A DNA stretch of 50,886 bases from Pseudomonadota bacterium (GCA_021846025.1 JAJZDV010000007.1:1-50886), one strand, 5' to 3'; shown: positions 24,722-36,931, counted from the first letter of the stretch. Translations and numbers: made by a program. The notes: generated by a model not told the origin, from the sequence alone.

Positions 24722-27700
24722 ATGCCCAAGCGCACAGACATTCAAAGCATCCTGATCATCGGTGCTGGCCCCATCGTCATCGGCCAGGCTTGCGAGTTCG
24801 ATTACTCCGGAGCCCAGGCCTGCAAGGCCTTGCGCGAAGAGGGTTACAAGGTCATTCTGGTCAACAGCAATCCGGCCACGATCATGACGGACCCGGAAAC
24901 GGCCGATGTCACCTACATCGAGCCCATCACCTGGCAAGTTGTCGAGACCATCATGGCGCGCGAGCGGCCTGATGCGATCCTGCCGACCATGGGCGGGCAG
25001 ACCGCCCTGAACTGCGCTCTCGACCTTCACCACAACGGTATTCTGGCCAAGTACGGCGTGGAACTCATCGGTGCCAAACCCGAGGCCATCGACATGGCCG
25101 AAGACCGGCAAAAGTTCAAGCAGGCCATGACCCGGATCGGCCTGGGCTCGGCGCGTTCGGGTATCGCCCATACGCTGGAGGAGGCCTGGGGTGTGCAGAA
25201 GACCATCGGCTTTCCCACCATCATTCGCCCCAGTTTCACGCTCGGTGGAACGGGTGGCGGCATCGCCTACAACCCGGAAGAGTTCGAGGCCATTTGCAAG
25301 CGCGGTATCGAAGCCTCTCCCACCCGTGAGCTGTTGATCGAGGAGTCGCTGATCGGCTGGAAAGAGTTCGAGATGGAGGTGGTGCGCGACAGCGCGGACA
25401 ACTGCATCATCGTCTGCTCGATCGAGAACCTTGACCCGATGGGGGTGCACACTGGCGATTCGATCACCGTCGCTCCGGCGCAAACCCTGACCGACAAGGA
25501 GTACCAGGTCATGCGCGATGCCAGCATCGCCGTGCTGCGCGAAATCGGGGTGGATACCGGCGGATCGAACGTGCAGTTCGCGGTGAATCCGGCTGACGGA
25601 CGGCTGATCGTCATCGAGATGAATCCGCGCGTGTCACGTTCTTCGGCGCTGGCCTCGAAGGCCACGGGATTCCCCATTGCCAAGATCGCCGCCAAGCTGG
25701 CTGTGGGTTACACGCTGGACGAGTTGCGTAACGACATCACCGGAGGCGTCACCCCGGCGTCGTTCGAGCCGACCATCGACTATGTCGTCACCAAGGTTCC
25801 GCGCTTCGCCTTCGAGAAATTCCCCCAGGCCGATTCACGGCTGACGACGCAGATGAAGTCGGTGGGTGAGGTCATGGCCATCGGCCGGACCTTTCAGGAA
25901 AGTTTTCAGAAGGCGCTGCGAGGTCTGGAAGTCGGCGTCGACGGCCTGAACCAGAAAACCACCGACCGCGAAACGCTGGAGCGTGAACTCGGTGAGCCCG
26001 GCCCGGAGCGTATCTGGTATCTGGGCGACGCCTTGGCGCAGGGCTTCAGTCTCGATGACGTGCACCAACTCACCCGCATCGATCCCTGGTTCCTCGCGCA
26101 GATCAAGGACATCGTCGATACCGAGCTGCAACTCGAGCGCACCCTGCTCGAAGCGCTCGATGCCGACACGCTGCGCTGGCTCAAGCGCAAGGGTTTTTCG
26201 GATCGGCGCATGGCCTATTTGCTCAAGTCCACCGAGAGCGCCGTGCGCAAGCGCCGCCATGAGTTGGGCGTGCGCCCGGTGTACAAACGGGTCGATACCT
26301 GCGCTGCCGAGTTCGCCACACAGACTGCCTACCTCTATTCGACTTACGAGGACGAGTGCGAGGCCGAGCCCTCCGATCGCCGGAAAATCATGGTGCTGGG
26401 CGGTGGACCCAACCGCATCGGCCAGGGTATCGAGTTCGATTACTGCTGCGTGCATGCGGCACTCGCGCTGCGCGAAGACGGCTACGAGACCATCATGGTC
26501 AACTGCAACCCCGAAACCGTCTCGACCGATTACGACACGTCCGACCGGCTCTACTTCGAGCCGCTGACGCTGGAAGATGTGCTGGAAATCGTCGACAAGG
26601 AAAAGCCCGCCGGCGTCATCGTGCAATACGGCGGGCAAACGCCGCTTAAGCTGGCGCTGGCGCTGGAAGCCGCGGGCGTGCCGATCATCGGCACCAGCCC
26701 CGACATGATCGACGCTGCCGAGGATCGCGAGCGATTTCAGCATCTCATCAACGATCTGGGTTTGCTGCAACCAGCCAACCGCACGGCGCGCTCCGAGGCG
26801 GAGGCCATCGCCAAGGCCGAGGACATCGGCTATCCGCTGGTGGTGCGCCCCAGCTATGTGTTGGGCGGGCGGGCGATGGACATCGTGCATGAGCAGCGCG
26901 ATCTCGAGCGTTACATGCGTGAGGCGGTCAAGGTGTCGCACGATTCGCCGGTGCTGCTCGACCGATTCCTCAACGATGCCATCGAATGCGATGTCGACGC
27001 CATCTGCGATGGCCATGACGTGTTCGTTGCCGGTGTCATGGAGCACATTGAACAGGCGGGCGTGCACTCGGGCGATTCGGCCTGCTCGCTGCCGCCCTAT
27101 TCGCTGTCGGCCACCACCATCGCCGAGCTCGAGCGCCAGACCGTGGCCATGGCACATGGACTGCATGTGGTCGGCCTGATGAACGTGCAATTCGCGATTC
27201 AGCAAGACGGTGGCGAAGACCGCATCTTTGTGCTCGAGGTCAACCCCCGCGCCTCCCGCACCGTCCCCTTCGTCTCCAAGGCCACCGGCCTTCAACTGGC
27301 CAAGATCGCCGCGCGCTGCATGGTGGGCCAGACCTTGGCGCAGCAGCGTGTTCCCGCTGGGGTCGTGCCCGGCTACTTCAGTGTGAAAGAGGCGGTTTTC
27401 CCTTTCGTCAAATTCCCCGGGGTCGATCCCATACTCGGCCCCGAGATGAAATCCACCGGCGAAGTGATGGGTGTGGGCCGCAGCTTTGGCGAGGCCTTCG
27501 TCAAATCGCAAATCGCCGCGGGTTCGCGCTTGCCGGAGGCAGGCGTTCCCGGAAGCGCCAGAGTGTTCCTCTCCGTCAAGAACAACGACAAGGCGCGCAT
27601 GGTTGACGTTGCGCGCGAGTTGGTGGCCATGGGGTTCCTGCTCACGGCCACACGCGGTACGGCTGCATCCCTGGCGGCAGCCGGCCTGCCCGTGGACGTG

Positions 27701-27964
27701 GTCAACAAGGTCACCGAAGGCCGACCCAATGTCGTCGACATGATGAAAAACGGCGATATCGTGCTGGTGGTCAACACGGTGGAGGAACGACGCAACGCCA
27801 TTGCCGACTCACGTGCCATCCGCATCACCGCCCTGGCCAGCCGCGTGGCCACCTTCACCACGATCGCCGGGGCCGAAGCGGCAGTGGAGGGGATGAAGTG
27901 CCTGCGGCAATTTGAGATCTATTCTCTGCAGTCTTTACATCAGTCGCTGCGTTTGGCACACTAA
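24722..27964 (+). CDS. carB: carbamoyl-phosphate synthase, large subunit
   Basis: CarB makes carbamoyl phosphate from bicarbonate, ammonia and two ATP. The 1080-residue protein has the duplicated ATP-grasp architecture: first half with [21 protein letters not shown] and second half with [20 protein letters not shown], each followed by its own carboxyphosphate or carbamate domain, and a C-terminal allosteric domain (about 940-1070). The usual length is about 1073. The ATG at 24722 starts the family sequence [14 protein letters not shown] but lacks a strong ribosome-binding site. A hairpin plus T-run terminator follows the stop, so carA-leuE-carB probably forms one operon. Confidence 0.97.
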   Translation: MPKRTDIQSILIIGAGPIVIGQACEFDYSGAQACKALREEGYKVILVNSNPATIMTDPETADVTYIEPITWQVVETIMARERPDAILPTMGGQTALNCALDLHHNGILAKYGVELIGAKPEAIDMAEDRQKFKQAMTRIGLGSARSGIAHTLEEAWGVQKTIGFPTIIRPSFTLGGTGGGIAYNPEEFEAICKRGIEASPTRELLIEESLIGWKEFEMEVVRDSADNCIIVCSIENLDPMGVHTGDSITVAPAQTLTDKEYQVMRDASIAVLREIGVDTGGSNVQFAVNPADGRLIVIEMNPRVSRSSALASKATGFPIAKIAAKLAVGYTLDELRNDITGGVTPASFEPTIDYVVTKVPRFAFEKFPQADSRLTTQMKSVGEVMAIGRTFQESFQKALRGLEVGVDGLNQKTTDRETLERELGEPGPERIWYLGDALAQGFSLDDVHQLTRIDPWFLAQIKDIVDTELQLERTLLEALDADTLRWLKRKGFSDRRMAYLLKSTESAVRKRRHELGVRPVYKRVDTCAAEFATQTAYLYSTYEDECEAEPSDRRKIMVLGGGPNRIGQGIEFDYCCVHAALALREDGYETIMVNCNPETVSTDYDTSDRLYFEPLTLEDVLEIVDKEKPAGVIVQYGGQTPLKLALALEAAGVPIIGTSPDMIDAAEDRERFQHLINDLGLLQPANRTARSEAEAIAKAEDIGYPLVVRPSYVLGGRAMDIVHEQRDLERYMREAVKVSHDSPVLLDRFLNDAIECDVDAICDGHDVFVAGVMEHIEQAGVHSGDSACSLPPYSLSATTIAELERQTVAMAHGLHVVGLMNVQFAIQQDGGEDRIFVLEVNPRASRTVPFVSKATGLQLAKIAARCMVGQTLAQQRVPAGVVPGYFSVKEAVFPFVKFPGVDPILGPEMKSTGEVMGVGRSFGEAFVKSQIAAGSRLPEAGVPGSARVFLSVKNNDKARMVDVARELVAMGFLLTATRGTAASLAAAGLPVDVVNKVTEGRPNVVDMMKNGDIVLVVNTVEERRNAIADSRAIRITALASRVATFTTIAGAEAAVEGMKCLRQFEIYSLQSLHQSLRLAH

Positions 27965-27982
27965 GCCGGTAGACCGATGAAT

Positions 27983-28016
27983 CGCCGTGGCAGTGCGCTG
28001 CTGCGGCGTTTTTTTT
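27983..28016 (+). terminator. rho-independent terminator after carB
   Basis: An 11-nt arm CGCCGTGGCAG pairs at nine positions with CTGCTGCGGCG around a TGCG loop, followed by eight T residues (28009-28016). It lies 18 bp after the carB stop and 27 bp before greA. Confidence 0.85.
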
Positions 28017-28043
28017 GAAACTCCATCACTGGATGCACCACCC

Positions 28044-28517
28044 ATGCCCACACCCATGACCCGCCGTGGCGCGGAAAAACTCAAGGCCGAACTGCAACGC
28101 CTCAAATCCGTGGAGCGTCATGCCGTCATTCAGGCCATTGCCGAGGCACGGGCACAAGGCGATTTGTCGGAAAACGCCGAGTACGAAGCAGCCAAGGATC
28201 GCCAGGGTTTTATCGAAGGCCGTATCGCCGAGTTGGAAACCAAGCTGTCGTCGGCGCAGATCATCGATCCCGCCGAACTGCATGCCGAAGGTCGGGTCGT
28301 GTTTGGCGCCACTGTGGAGTTGTCGGACGAGGAAAGCGGCGATGCCGTCGTCTATCAGATCGTCGGCGACGATGAGGCCGATCTGAAGCTGGGCATGATT
28401 TCCGTGAGTTCGCCCATTGCTCGTGCCCTCATCGGCAAAGAGGAGGGCGATATCGCCCAGGTCATGGCCCCAGGCGGCGTGCGCGGCTACGAAATCGTCA
28501 AGGTGAAATACGCATGA
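28044..28517 (+). CDS. greA: transcription elongation factor GreA
   Basis: GreA binds the secondary channel of RNA polymerase and stimulates cleavage of backtracked transcripts. The 157-residue protein has the N-terminal coiled coil with the acidic tip [21 protein letters not shown] (Asp and Glu at the tip) and the C-terminal FKBP-like domain ending in [14 protein letters not shown]. The ATG at 28044 fits the family start [17 protein letters not shown]. Its stop overlaps the next gene's ATG by four bases. It lies directly after the carB terminator, a common betaproteobacterial arrangement. Confidence 0.96.
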   Translation: MPTPMTRRGAEKLKAELQRLKSVERHAVIQAIAEARAQGDLSENAEYEAAKDRQGFIEGRIAELETKLSSAQIIDPAELHAEGRVVFGATVELSDEESGDAVVYQIVGDDEADLKLGMISVSSPIARALIGKEEGDIAQVMAPGGVRGYEIVKVKYA

Positions 28518-28960
28518 ATGCGCGCCTGCAATTGCGACTGAGCTACGTGCTCGCCGCCTTGTGGCTGGGTGGCTTGGCAGCCGTTGGCCTGATCGGCGCG
28601 CCAACTGCCTTTGCCATCGTGCCGGAGGCAATGTTGGCCGCGAGGGTGGCCAGCCGCATGTTTTATCTGATGACCCTCGCCGCGCTGATTCTCGGCCTCG
28701 CGCTGGCACTGCTGGAGCGTCGTTACGCCAAGCCGCTCTCGGCGTCAACGCCCTTCTTCCTGGTGCTAGGCGGCATTTTCTTTGCCGTGCTCGGCGAATT
28801 CGGCGTCGTTCCCAATCTGATTCAAGCTGCCGTCAACCATGCACCCGATGCCGGGATGTGGCATGCGGCCGCAAGCTTGGTCTACCTGTTGCAGGCGGTA
28901 TGCGTTTTGGCGTACGTCTGGAAGCTGCCGGTCGCGGCTGACTGGCGAGCCGGGGCTTGA
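28514..28960 (+). CDS. DUF4149 membrane protein
   Basis: This 148-residue inner-membrane protein has about four hydrophobic segments (residues about 10-35, 48-66, 78-98 and 118-138) and the pattern of DUF4149 ([42 protein letters not shown]). Its function is unknown. It overlaps greA by ATGA, so the two are translationally coupled. The stop is followed by the convergent yhbY gene 33 bp away. Confidence 0.8.
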   Translation: MNARLQLRLSYVLAALWLGGLAAVGLIGAPTAFAIVPEAMLAARVASRMFYLMTLAALILGLALALLERRYAKPLSASTPFFLVLGGIFFAVLGEFGVVPNLIQAAVNHAPDAGMWHAAASLVYLLQAVCVLAYVWKLPVAADWRAGA

Positions 28961-28993
28961 GCCAGGCGGTTCTGGTGGCTCGCGGGAACGACT

Positions 28994-29473
28994 TCAGCCC
29001 AGACGAATTTTTTTGATGCTGGATTGACGTGGCTTGGCGCGCTTGACTTTGCCTGTGGCGGTCAGCCGTTCGTTTCCCAGTACGGTGACGCGTTTGATGC
29101 GGGCGCGGTGGGTCGGGCTGGTGGAGGGCACGACAACTTTCACCTGCTTGGGCCCGGCGCCCCTGGTTTTTCCCGTTGATGCGTCGTCGCTCTCGAGCGG
29201 AATGGGCCGGAACAGCACCAGCACCTTGCCAATGCTTTGCACCGGTGCGGCACCGAGCGTTTCACAGATGCGTTCCAGGCCTTCGGCGCGGGCTGAGCGA
29301 TCATCCGAGGCGATACGCACCTTGATGAGCCCGTGTGACGACAGGGCACGGTCGATTTCGGCCACGACGGCTTCGGTCAGGCCCTGGTCGCCAATGAGCA
29401 CGGTCGGTTTGAGCGAGTGAGCCTGGGCGCGCTTGGCGCTGCGGTCGGCTGGGGTGAGGTGCAAGGTGGTCAT
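28994..29473 (-). CDS. yhbY: ribosome-assembly RNA-binding protein YhbY (CRM domain)
   Basis: YhbY is a CRM-domain protein that associates with pre-50S ribosomes. The 159-residue protein has the core in residues about 10-100 (RAQAHSLKPTVLIGDQGLTEAVVAEIDRAL, then ELIKV-like GLIKVRI and QSIGKVLVLFRP). A basic C-terminal extension of about 55 residues, rich in Lys, Arg, Ser and Thr, exceeds the E. coli length of 97 and may add RNA contacts. It is divergent from rlmE, 72 bp apart, the standard arrangement of these ribosome-maturation genes. Confidence 0.92.
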   Translation of the reverse strand: MTTLHLTPADRSAKRAQAHSLKPTVLIGDQGLTEAVVAEIDRALSSHGLIKVRIASDDRSARAEGLERICETLGAAPVQSIGKVLVLFRPIPLESDDASTGKTRGAGPKQVKVVVPSTSPTHRARIKRVTVLGNERLTATGKVKRAKPRQSSIKKIRLG

Positions 29474-29545
29474 ACCTGAATTATCCGTCTTCTGCCGATG
29501 GCGCCCTCTGCAATTTCAAATCGTTTCGATGAAATCCCTGTTCCC

Positions 29546-30199
29546 ATGAAAAAAAATCGTTTCAAGAAAGCCTGGCTGAACGAGCATTTGCACGACCCTT
29601 TCGTCAAGCGGGCGCAAAAGGACAACTACCGCTCGCGCGCCGTCTACAAACTGCAGGAAATCGACGAGGCCAACAAGCTGGTTCAGCCCGGCCATGTCGT
29701 GGTGGATCTCGGCAGTGCACCTGGAGCCTGGTCCCAATACCTGAGTCGAAAGCTGGCCAGTCCGGAGGGCGGCCTGCGCGGAACCGTCATTGCCCTGGAT
29801 TTGCTGCACATGGAGCCGGTGACCGGTGTGCAGTTCATTCAAGGGGACTTCCGCGAGGCCGACGTGCTGGCCCAACTCGAAGCGGCGCTGCAGGGCAGTC
29901 GGGTGGATGTTTTGCTCTCGGACATGGCGCCCAATCTTTCGGGCATTGCCTCAGCCGACGCTGCGCGCATCGAACACCTCGCTGACCTTGCGCTCGACTT
30001 GGCCCGCAACTGGCTGAGCGAGGATGGTGTGATGCTGATCAAGAGTTTTCACACGGGCTATTTCAGCCAGATCGTCAACCGTTTCAAATTGCAGTTCAAA
30101 ACCGTGAAGGCCATCAAACCCAAGGCTTCGCGGGATCGCTCGGCCGAGGTGTTCATTTTGGGGTTGAATCCCAAAATTGCCGGCCCCATTTCCGGGTGA
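29546..30199 (+). CDS. rlmE: 23S rRNA 2'-O-ribose U2552 methyltransferase
   Basis: RlmE (FtsJ/RrmJ) methylates U2552 in the A loop of 23S rRNA in late 50S assembly. The 217-residue protein has the SAM site [16 protein letters not shown] and the K-D-K-E catalytic tetrad: Lys35 in [11 protein letters not shown], Asp in [11 protein letters not shown], Lys in LIKSFHTG and Glu in SAEVFILG. The ATG at 29546 begins the family's [15 protein letters not shown]. It lies upstream of ftsH in the same direction, as in E. coli, with a 183-bp gap that holds a heat-shock-like promoter. Confidence 0.95.
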   Translation: MKKNRFKKAWLNEHLHDPFVKRAQKDNYRSRAVYKLQEIDEANKLVQPGHVVVDLGSAPGAWSQYLSRKLASPEGGLRGTVIALDLLHMEPVTGVQFIQGDFREADVLAQLEAALQGSRVDVLLSDMAPNLSGIASADAARIEHLADLALDLARNWLSEDGVMLIKSFHTGYFSQIVNRFKLQFKTVKAIKPKASRDRSAEVFILGLNPKIAGPISG

Positions 30200-30285
30200 A
30201 CTATGGTTTTGATAATTTTCATAGCCATTGACTAAAAATTTCCTTCGGCCTTGTGGGTTTACTCGGAGAAAACCAGGAGTCCACG

Positions 30286-30311
30286 CTTGATTCGCCTAGA
30301 ATCGGCCCCAG
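30286..30311 (+). promoter_or_regulatory. sigma-32-type heat-shock promoter in front of ftsH
   Basis: CTTGAT, a 14-bp spacer and CCCCAG (30306-30311) match the sigma-32 consensus CTTGAA-N(13-15)-CCCCAT with one mismatch in each element. It lies 71 bp before the ftsH start. E. coli ftsH is heat-shock controlled, which supports the call. Confidence 0.6.
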
Positions 30312-30382
30312 GTTGAGTGCTGCGACATTGAACGTGCTGCAATTCACGCGTTTGCTCCACGCCGGAGCCCCAGGAGTTTGTT

Positions 30383-32284
30383 TTGAACAATCAATGGTTT
30401 TCCAAAGTTGCAATCTGGTTGGTGATCGGATTGGTGCTTTTCACCGTGTTCAAGCAGTTCGATCGCACGGCACCGACCGACTCCGTGAGCTACACCCAGT
30501 TCATGCAGGAGGCCAAGCAAGGCCGCGTGAAGAAGGTGATCGTGCACCAGAGCGGCACCTTGGACGTGACGACGACCGAAGGCCGGCGCTATGCGCTGAC
30601 TTCACCCGGCGACTTGTGGATGGTGGGTGATCTGATCAAAGACGGCGTGCAGGTGACCGGCGCTCCGCGCGAGGAGCAGTCGTTCTTGATGCAAATCCTG
30701 ATCTCCTGGTTCCCCATGCTGCTGCTCATCGGCGTGTGGGTCTACTTCATGCGCCAGATGCAGGGCGGCGGCCGTGGGGGCGCATTCAGCTTTGGAAAAT
30801 CCAAGGCCCGTTTGCTGGACGAATCGAGCAACACCGTGACTTTCGCCGACGTGGCCGGATGTGATGAAGCGAAGGAAGAGGTCAAAGAACTCGTCGACTT
30901 CCTCAAAGACCCGCAAAAATTTCAGAAACTCGGCGGACGCATCCCCCGTGGTGTCCTGCTGGTCGGCCCTCCCGGTACAGGTAAAACGTTGTTGGCCAAG
31001 AGCGTGGCCGGCGAGGCCAAAGTGCCTTTCTTTTCCATTTCGGGTTCCGACTTCGTCGAAATGTTTGTTGGCGTGGGCGCTTCCCGCGTGCGCGACATGT
31101 TCGAGACCGCGAAAAAGCACGCCCCATGCATCATTTTCATTGATGAAATCGACGCCGTCGGGCGGCATCGCGGCGCAGGTCTGGGTGGTGGCAATGACGA
31201 GCGTGAACAAACACTCAACCAGATGCTGGTCGAGATGGATGGTTTCGATACCAATCTCGGCGTCATCGTGATCGCTGCCACCAACCGCCCTGACATTCTC
31301 GACCCGGCACTCCTGCGGCCCGGTCGCTTCGACCGCCAGGTGTATGTGCAGCTTCCAGACATTCGTGGCCGTGAGCAAATCCTGATCGTGCACATGCGCA
31401 AGGCCCCCATCGGCCCTGACGTTCGTGCCGACATTCTGGCGCGCGGCACGCCCGGCTTTTCGGGCGCCGATCTGGCCAATCTGGTGAACGAAGCATCGCT
31501 CTTCGCCGCTCGTCGCAGTGGTCGGCTGGTGGAGATGGAAGATTTCGAACGCGCCAAGGACAAGATCATGATGGGCGCCGAGCGCAAGGGCATGGTCATG
31601 CCCGAGGACGAGCGTCGCAACACGGCCTACCACGAGTCCGGACATGCATTGGTCGCCAGGCTGATGCCCAAGACCGACCCGGTGCACAAAGTCACCATCA
31701 TTCCACGCGGCCGCGCCCTGGGGCTGACCATGCAGTTGCCCGAGAACGATCGCTACAGCATGGACCGCGACCGTATCCTCAGCATGATCTCGGTGCTGTT
31801 CGGCGGGCGTATCGCCGAGGAGGTGTTCATGAACCAAATGACCACGGGCGCCTCCAACGACTTTGAGCGCGCGACGCAACTGGCGCGTGACATGGTGACG
31901 CGCTACGGCATGTCGGACGCTCTCGGTCCGATGGTCTATGCCGAGAATGAAGGCGAGGTGTTCATCGGTCGCTCCATCACCAAGACGACGCATGTCTCAG
32001 AGCAGACCATGCAGAAGGTCGATGGTGAAATTCGCCGCATCATCGACGAGCAATACGTGTTGGCACGCAAGCTCATCGAGGACAACAAGGACAAGATGCA
32101 TGCCATGGCGCAGGCCTTGTTGGAGTGGGAAACCATCGACTCCGACCAGATCGAAGACATCATGTCGGGCCGTCCCCCGCGCGCCCCCAAACCCCCAGGT
32201 GCAACCACCACAGGGCAACAGCCGCCTGCCACGGGACGGCCCAGCGGCTTGTCTGCTGACGCGCCATCGGCATCGGCAGCCTGA
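30383..32284 (+). CDS. ftsH: membrane-bound ATP-dependent zinc metalloprotease FtsH
   Basis: FtsH extracts and degrades membrane and short-lived cytosolic proteins such as sigma-32 and LpxC in E. coli. The 633-residue protein has two transmembrane segments (about 9-24 and 102-122) flanking a periplasmic domain, an AAA+ module (Walker A GPPGTGKT at 195-202, Walker [36 protein letters not shown]) and the zinc protease motif HESGH with its third ligand in ASNDFERAT. The start is a TTG at 30383 with GGAG six bases upstream, giving the usual MNNQWFSK N-terminus. A perfect hairpin terminator follows. Confidence 0.97.
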   Translation: MNNQWFSKVAIWLVIGLVLFTVFKQFDRTAPTDSVSYTQFMQEAKQGRVKKVIVHQSGTLDVTTTEGRRYALTSPGDLWMVGDLIKDGVQVTGAPREEQSFLMQILISWFPMLLLIGVWVYFMRQMQGGGRGGAFSFGKSKARLLDESSNTVTFADVAGCDEAKEEVKELVDFLKDPQKFQKLGGRIPRGVLLVGPPGTGKTLLAKSVAGEAKVPFFSISGSDFVEMFVGVGASRVRDMFETAKKHAPCIIFIDEIDAVGRHRGAGLGGGNDEREQTLNQMLVEMDGFDTNLGVIVIAATNRPDILDPALLRPGRFDRQVYVQLPDIRGREQILIVHMRKAPIGPDVRADILARGTPGFSGADLANLVNEASLFAARRSGRLVEMEDFERAKDKIMMGAERKGMVMPEDERRNTAYHESGHALVARLMPKTDPVHKVTIIPRGRALGLTMQLPENDRYSMDRDRILSMISVLFGGRIAEEVFMNQMTTGASNDFERATQLARDMVTRYGMSDALGPMVYAENEGEVFIGRSITKTTHVSEQTMQKVDGEIRRIIDEQYVLARKLIEDNKDKMHAMAQALLEWETIDSDQIEDIMSGRPPRAPKPPGATTTGQQPPATGRPSGLSADAPSASAA

Positions 32285-32300
32285 GTCGCTCCTTCGAGAA

Positions 32301-32330
32301 AACGGCCCGGTAGACACCGGGCCGTTTTTT
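32301..32330 (+). terminator. rho-independent terminator after ftsH
   Basis: AACGGCCCGGT pairs perfectly with ACCGGGCCGTT (11 bp) around the loop AGAC, followed by T residues to 32330. It starts 16 bp after the ftsH stop. Confidence 0.93.
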
Positions 32331-32364
32331 CATCGGCAAACCACCACGCCTCGATCGAGATTGC

Positions 32365-33192
32365 ATGCCTCAAACCTGGTCAGCGGGCCGATTCCAGTTG
32401 ACGCTTTCGCGCCCCCTGGTCATGGGCATCGTCAACGTCACGCCCGACTCGTTTTCCGACGGCGGCCAGCATGATGATGCCAGTTCTGCCATCCGGCATG
32501 CCAGCGCCCTGGTGGAGGCAGGCGCTGACATTCTCGACATCGGCGGCGAGTCCACGCGACCCGGTTCCCGCGCCGTCGATGCGGAGGTCGAGTGGGCGCG
32601 CATCGGGCCCGTGTTGCTCGAGGCCCTGCGCTGGGGCGTGCCGATTTCGCTCGACAGCTACAAGCCCGAGACCATGCGGCGTGCGCTCGACCTGGGCGTG
32701 GACATCGTCAACGACGTCTATGCCCTGCGCATGCCTGGCGCGGAGGCTATCGTCGCAGCTTCGCAAGCCGGGGTGTGCCTCATGCACATGCAGGGCGAAC
32801 CCGGCACCATGCAACTCCAGCCAGACTATGGTGACGTGGTTGCCGAGGTGCGTGATTTTCTCTTGCGGCGAACCGCCGCTCTCCTGGCACTGGGTGTTCC
32901 CGCGGCTCGTCTTTGCCTTGATCCTGGTTTTGGTTTCGGCAAATCCCTGGCTCACAACATCGCGCTGGCGCAGGGGCTTGAAGCGTTGGTGTCCTGCGGT
33001 TATCCAGTCCTGGTGGGAGTTTCACGCAAGTCCATGATCGGCGGCACTTCTGGGCGCCCGGTTGCCGAACGGCTTCCCGGCAGTCTTGCCGCGGCGCTGG
33101 CTTGCATCGCTGCTGGCGCGCGGATTGTTCGCGTGCATGACGTGGCCGCCACTGTCGATGCCTTGAACGTGTGGACGGCCTTGCGCGGTTGA
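32365..33192 (+). CDS. folP: dihydropteroate synthase
   Basis: FolP joins p-aminobenzoate to the pterin diphosphate in folate synthesis and is the sulfonamide target. The 275-residue TIM barrel shows the pterin and phosphate motifs: [31 protein letters not shown] in place of the common [18 protein letters not shown] and [10 protein letters not shown]. The ATG at 32365 is 35 bp after the ftsH terminator, so it likely has its own promoter in the short gap or relies on readthrough. glmM follows 88 bp downstream in the same direction, the standard ftsH-folP-glmM order. Confidence 0.95.
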   Translation: MPQTWSAGRFQLTLSRPLVMGIVNVTPDSFSDGGQHDDASSAIRHASALVEAGADILDIGGESTRPGSRAVDAEVEWARIGPVLLEALRWGVPISLDSYKPETMRRALDLGVDIVNDVYALRMPGAEAIVAASQAGVCLMHMQGEPGTMQLQPDYGDVVAEVRDFLLRRTAALLALGVPAARLCLDPGFGFGKSLAHNIALAQGLEALVSCGYPVLVGVSRKSMIGGTSGRPVAERLPGSLAAALACIAAGARIVRVHDVAATVDALNVWTALRG

Positions 33193-33280
33193 TGGCTGTC
33201 TCGCCTCGTCCCGCAATCACGGCTTGGCAAAATCCGACCTCATGCCTACAGTGCTCGGATCTTCTCGCGATGGAGCCAAC

Positions 33281-34603
<1,323 letters not shown>

Positions 34604-34698
34604 AGGCCGCAGCGGTTTGAGGCGGCGCGACGTGCTCGATCCGCTTGGCTTGGACTGCGCGGATGTGTCAACATGTGAGAGATGTGACGAAATGGACA

Positions 34699-34716
34699 TT
34701 GTCACGGGACTGTCAT
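34699..34716 (+). promoter_or_regulatory. Pho box upstream of pstS1
   Basis: TTGTCACGGGACTGTCAT contains two 7-bp repeats 11 bp apart, close to the PhoB site CTGTCAT-N4-CTGTCAT. Ten bases further is TTGAAT (34727-34732), a possible -10. This places the transcript start near 34739. Confidence 0.7.
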
Positions 34717-34742
34717 GGAGCCAGGCTTGAATGTGGGCTGAA

Positions 34743-34760
34743 CACCGCACCTGAGCGGTG
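34743..34760 (+). other. stem-loop at the predicted 5' end of the pstS1 mRNA
   Basis: CACCGC pairs with GCGGTG around a 6-nt loop, just after the predicted transcript start and 22 bp before the pstS1 ATG. It may protect the 5' end. A stronger stem-loop holds the same place before pstS2. Confidence 0.45.
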
Positions 34761-34782
34761 CCCATCTCCAGGAGAGTTCCTC

Positions 34783-35865
34783 ATGCCTACACCGATGTCC
34801 CGCCGCAGTCAGATCAAGGTCCTGCTGCTATCCGCCGGCCTCAGCCTCGCCGCTTCGGCGTTGCCGCTCACGGCCCATGCCGCTACGGTCAGCCTGCTCG
34901 AAACCGGCTCCACGCTGCTGTATCCGCTGTTCAACATCTGGGTGCCGGATTACACCAAGATGCACGGCGACATCAAGATCACGACCCAGGGCACGGGCAG
35001 CGGCACCGGCATCGCCGAAGCCATTTCCGGTGTGGCGCAGATCGGTGCCTCCGACGCCTACATGGCCGATGGCCAGATCAAGCAGAACCCGAGCATTCTC
35101 AACATCCCGCTGGCCATTTCTGCCCAGACCATCAACTACAACGTCCCCGGTTTGAACAAGACCCACCTCAAGCTCGACGGCCCGGTGCTGGCCGGGATTT
35201 ATGGCGGCACGATCAAGAATTGGGACGACGCGGCCATCAAGGCGCTGAACCCCGGCGTCAAGTTGCCAGACCACGCCATCGTTCCGATTCACCGCACCGA
35301 CGGCAGTGGCGACACCTTCATTTTCAGCCAGTACTTGTCGTTTTCCACGCCGAAGTGGAACGACAGCGTCGGCTACGGCACCTCGATTTCCTGGCCTGCC
35401 GTGCAGGGTGGCGTGGGCGCCAACGGTAACCCCGGCATGGTGCAAGCCAGCCAGCAGACGCCGTATTCGGTGGCCTACATTGGCGTGAGCTTCCACGCCG
35501 AGGTCGCCAAGGCGGGGCTGGGCACGGCGATGATCAAGAACCGTGCGGGTCAGTTCCTGCTGCCTACGGCTAAAACCGTGAGCGCCGCCGCCGATGGTCT
35601 GATCGCCAAGACCCCAGCCGACGAGCGCATCAGCCTGGTGTTCTCTGCCGGCGCAGATTCCTATCCGATCATCAACTACGAGTACGCCATCGTCAACGCC
35701 AGGCAGGCCAACCCACAGACCGCCAAGGCGATCAAGGATTTCCTGAGTTGGGCGGTTGAGTCCAAGGGTGGCAACGCGGCGAAATACCTGGACGTCGTGC
35801 GCTTCATCGCTTTGCCGGCGCATATCCAGCAATTGAGCAAGGCGCAGATCGCCAAGATTCAGTAA
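34783..35865 (+). CDS. pstS: periplasmic phosphate-binding protein, first copy (divergent type)
   Basis: PstS captures phosphate in the periplasm for the PstCAB importer. The 360-residue protein has a signal peptide (residues about 1-33, ending in TAHAA) and the phosphate-site patterns ETGSTLLYPLFNIW, GTGSGTGIAEAISG, IGASDAYM and HRTDGSGDTFIFSQYL. It is clearly a different subtype from the second PstS at 37911, with little residue identity outside the ligand loops. The ATG at 34783 has AGGAG about nine bases upstream. It heads pstS1-pstC1-pstA1 behind a Pho box. A different affinity or selectivity, for example against arsenate, is possible but cannot be read here. Confidence 0.9.
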   Translation: MPTPMSRRSQIKVLLLSAGLSLAASALPLTAHAATVSLLETGSTLLYPLFNIWVPDYTKMHGDIKITTQGTGSGTGIAEAISGVAQIGASDAYMADGQIKQNPSILNIPLAISAQTINYNVPGLNKTHLKLDGPVLAGIYGGTIKNWDDAAIKALNPGVKLPDHAIVPIHRTDGSGDTFIFSQYLSFSTPKWNDSVGYGTSISWPAVQGGVGANGNPGMVQASQQTPYSVAYIGVSFHAEVAKAGLGTAMIKNRAGQFLLPTAKTVSAAADGLIAKTPADERISLVFSAGADSYPIINYEYAIVNARQANPQTAKAIKDFLSWAVESKGGNAAKYLDVVRFIALPAHIQQLSKAQIAKIQ

Positions 35866-35932
35866 CCGCAGTAACGATTGCTTGCAGGCATCTTCCCTGG
35901 TGTCGCCTACATTGGCGGCCCAGGGCTTGTGC

Positions 35933-36931
35933 ATGAACCGCCCACACCATCACGCTCGACGGCTCGCAGCATCCTCCATGCGTCTTTTTCGTCCTGGTCT
36001 TCAAGCAGTCTCGGCCATCATTCCGCTGGTTCTACTCGCGGTTTTCGTTTTTCTCACGGCCTATTCCTGGCCGGCCATTGAATTCAATGGCCTGCATTTC
36101 CTCTTTTCCAACACGTGGAGTCTGGGCAATCTCTACGCCAACCCAGTTCAACACAACGGCTTCACGGTGCCGAGGGGCGCCCATTACGGCATCGCCGTGT
36201 TCATCGTTGGCACCCTCGCGAGTTCGGCCATTGCGTTGTTGCTCGCCGTGCCCGTTGGCGTTGGTGTCGCCTTGTTTTTAGCCGAGTACGCGCCTCACCG
36301 GTTGCGCGGAGTGTTCGCCCAGATCGTCGAATTGCTGGCCATGGTGCCCAGTGTGGTCTACGGTTTGTGGGGCCTCGAGGTGCTGGCCCCTCTGACCATG
36401 AAAGTCATCGCGCCGTTCCTGGCCCACGCCCTCCCTTTCATCCCTTTTTTCTCGGCTCAAGCCACCAGCGGTTATGGCCTGCTCACGGCTGGACTGGTGC
36501 TGGCCTTGATGGTGCTGCCGGTGATTTCCAGCACGCTGATCGAAGCCTTGCAGCGCGTGCCCAAGGAGTTGCGCGAATCCTGCTTTGCCCTCGGTGCGAC
36601 GCGCTCCGAAATGCTGCGCAAGACGCTGCTGCCAGCCGTGCGCGCGCCCCTCATCGGCGCAGTGATTCTGGCCTTGGGACGCGCCCTGGGTGAAACCATG
36701 GCTGTGCTCATGGTCAGCGGCGGCGCGCTGAATTACTTGCCCGACAACATCTACAGCCCCATCACCAGCATGGCGGCATTCATCGCCTCCCAACTCGACA
36801 GTGCCTTGCAGGACCCGAGCGGCATGGCCGTGCGCTCACTGGCGGAAATAGCCCTGGTCTTGCTCATCATTGCGGTCATCGTCAATGTCATCGCTCGCCT
36901 CCTCACCCAACGTGCCAAGTTCGCAGGCTGA
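35933..36931 (+). CDS. pstC: phosphate ABC transporter permease PstC, first copy
   Basis: This 332-residue inner-membrane permease has about six hydrophobic segments and the BPD transport signature EALQRVPKELRESCFALGATRSEMLRKTLLPAVRAPLIGA region that docks on the ATPase, followed by ALGETMAVLMVSGG. The segment AIELLAMVPSVVYG (as VELLAMVPSVVYGLWG here) is typical of PstC. The ATG at 35933 is preferred to a TTG at 35882. The gene ends inside pstA1, an overlap of 47 bp, so they are translationally coupled. No ATPase gene is adjacent; the only pstB lies after the second set. Confidence 0.92.
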   Translation: MNRPHHHARRLAASSMRLFRPGLQAVSAIIPLVLLAVFVFLTAYSWPAIEFNGLHFLFSNTWSLGNLYANPVQHNGFTVPRGAHYGIAVFIVGTLASSAIALLLAVPVGVGVALFLAEYAPHRLRGVFAQIVELLAMVPSVVYGLWGLEVLAPLTMKVIAPFLAHALPFIPFFSAQATSGYGLLTAGLVLALMVLPVISSTLIEALQRVPKELRESCFALGATRSEMLRKTLLPAVRAPLIGAVILALGRALGETMAVLMVSGGALNYLPDNIYSPITSMAAFIASQLDSALQDPSGMAVRSLAEIALVLLIIAVIVNVIARLLTQRAKFAG

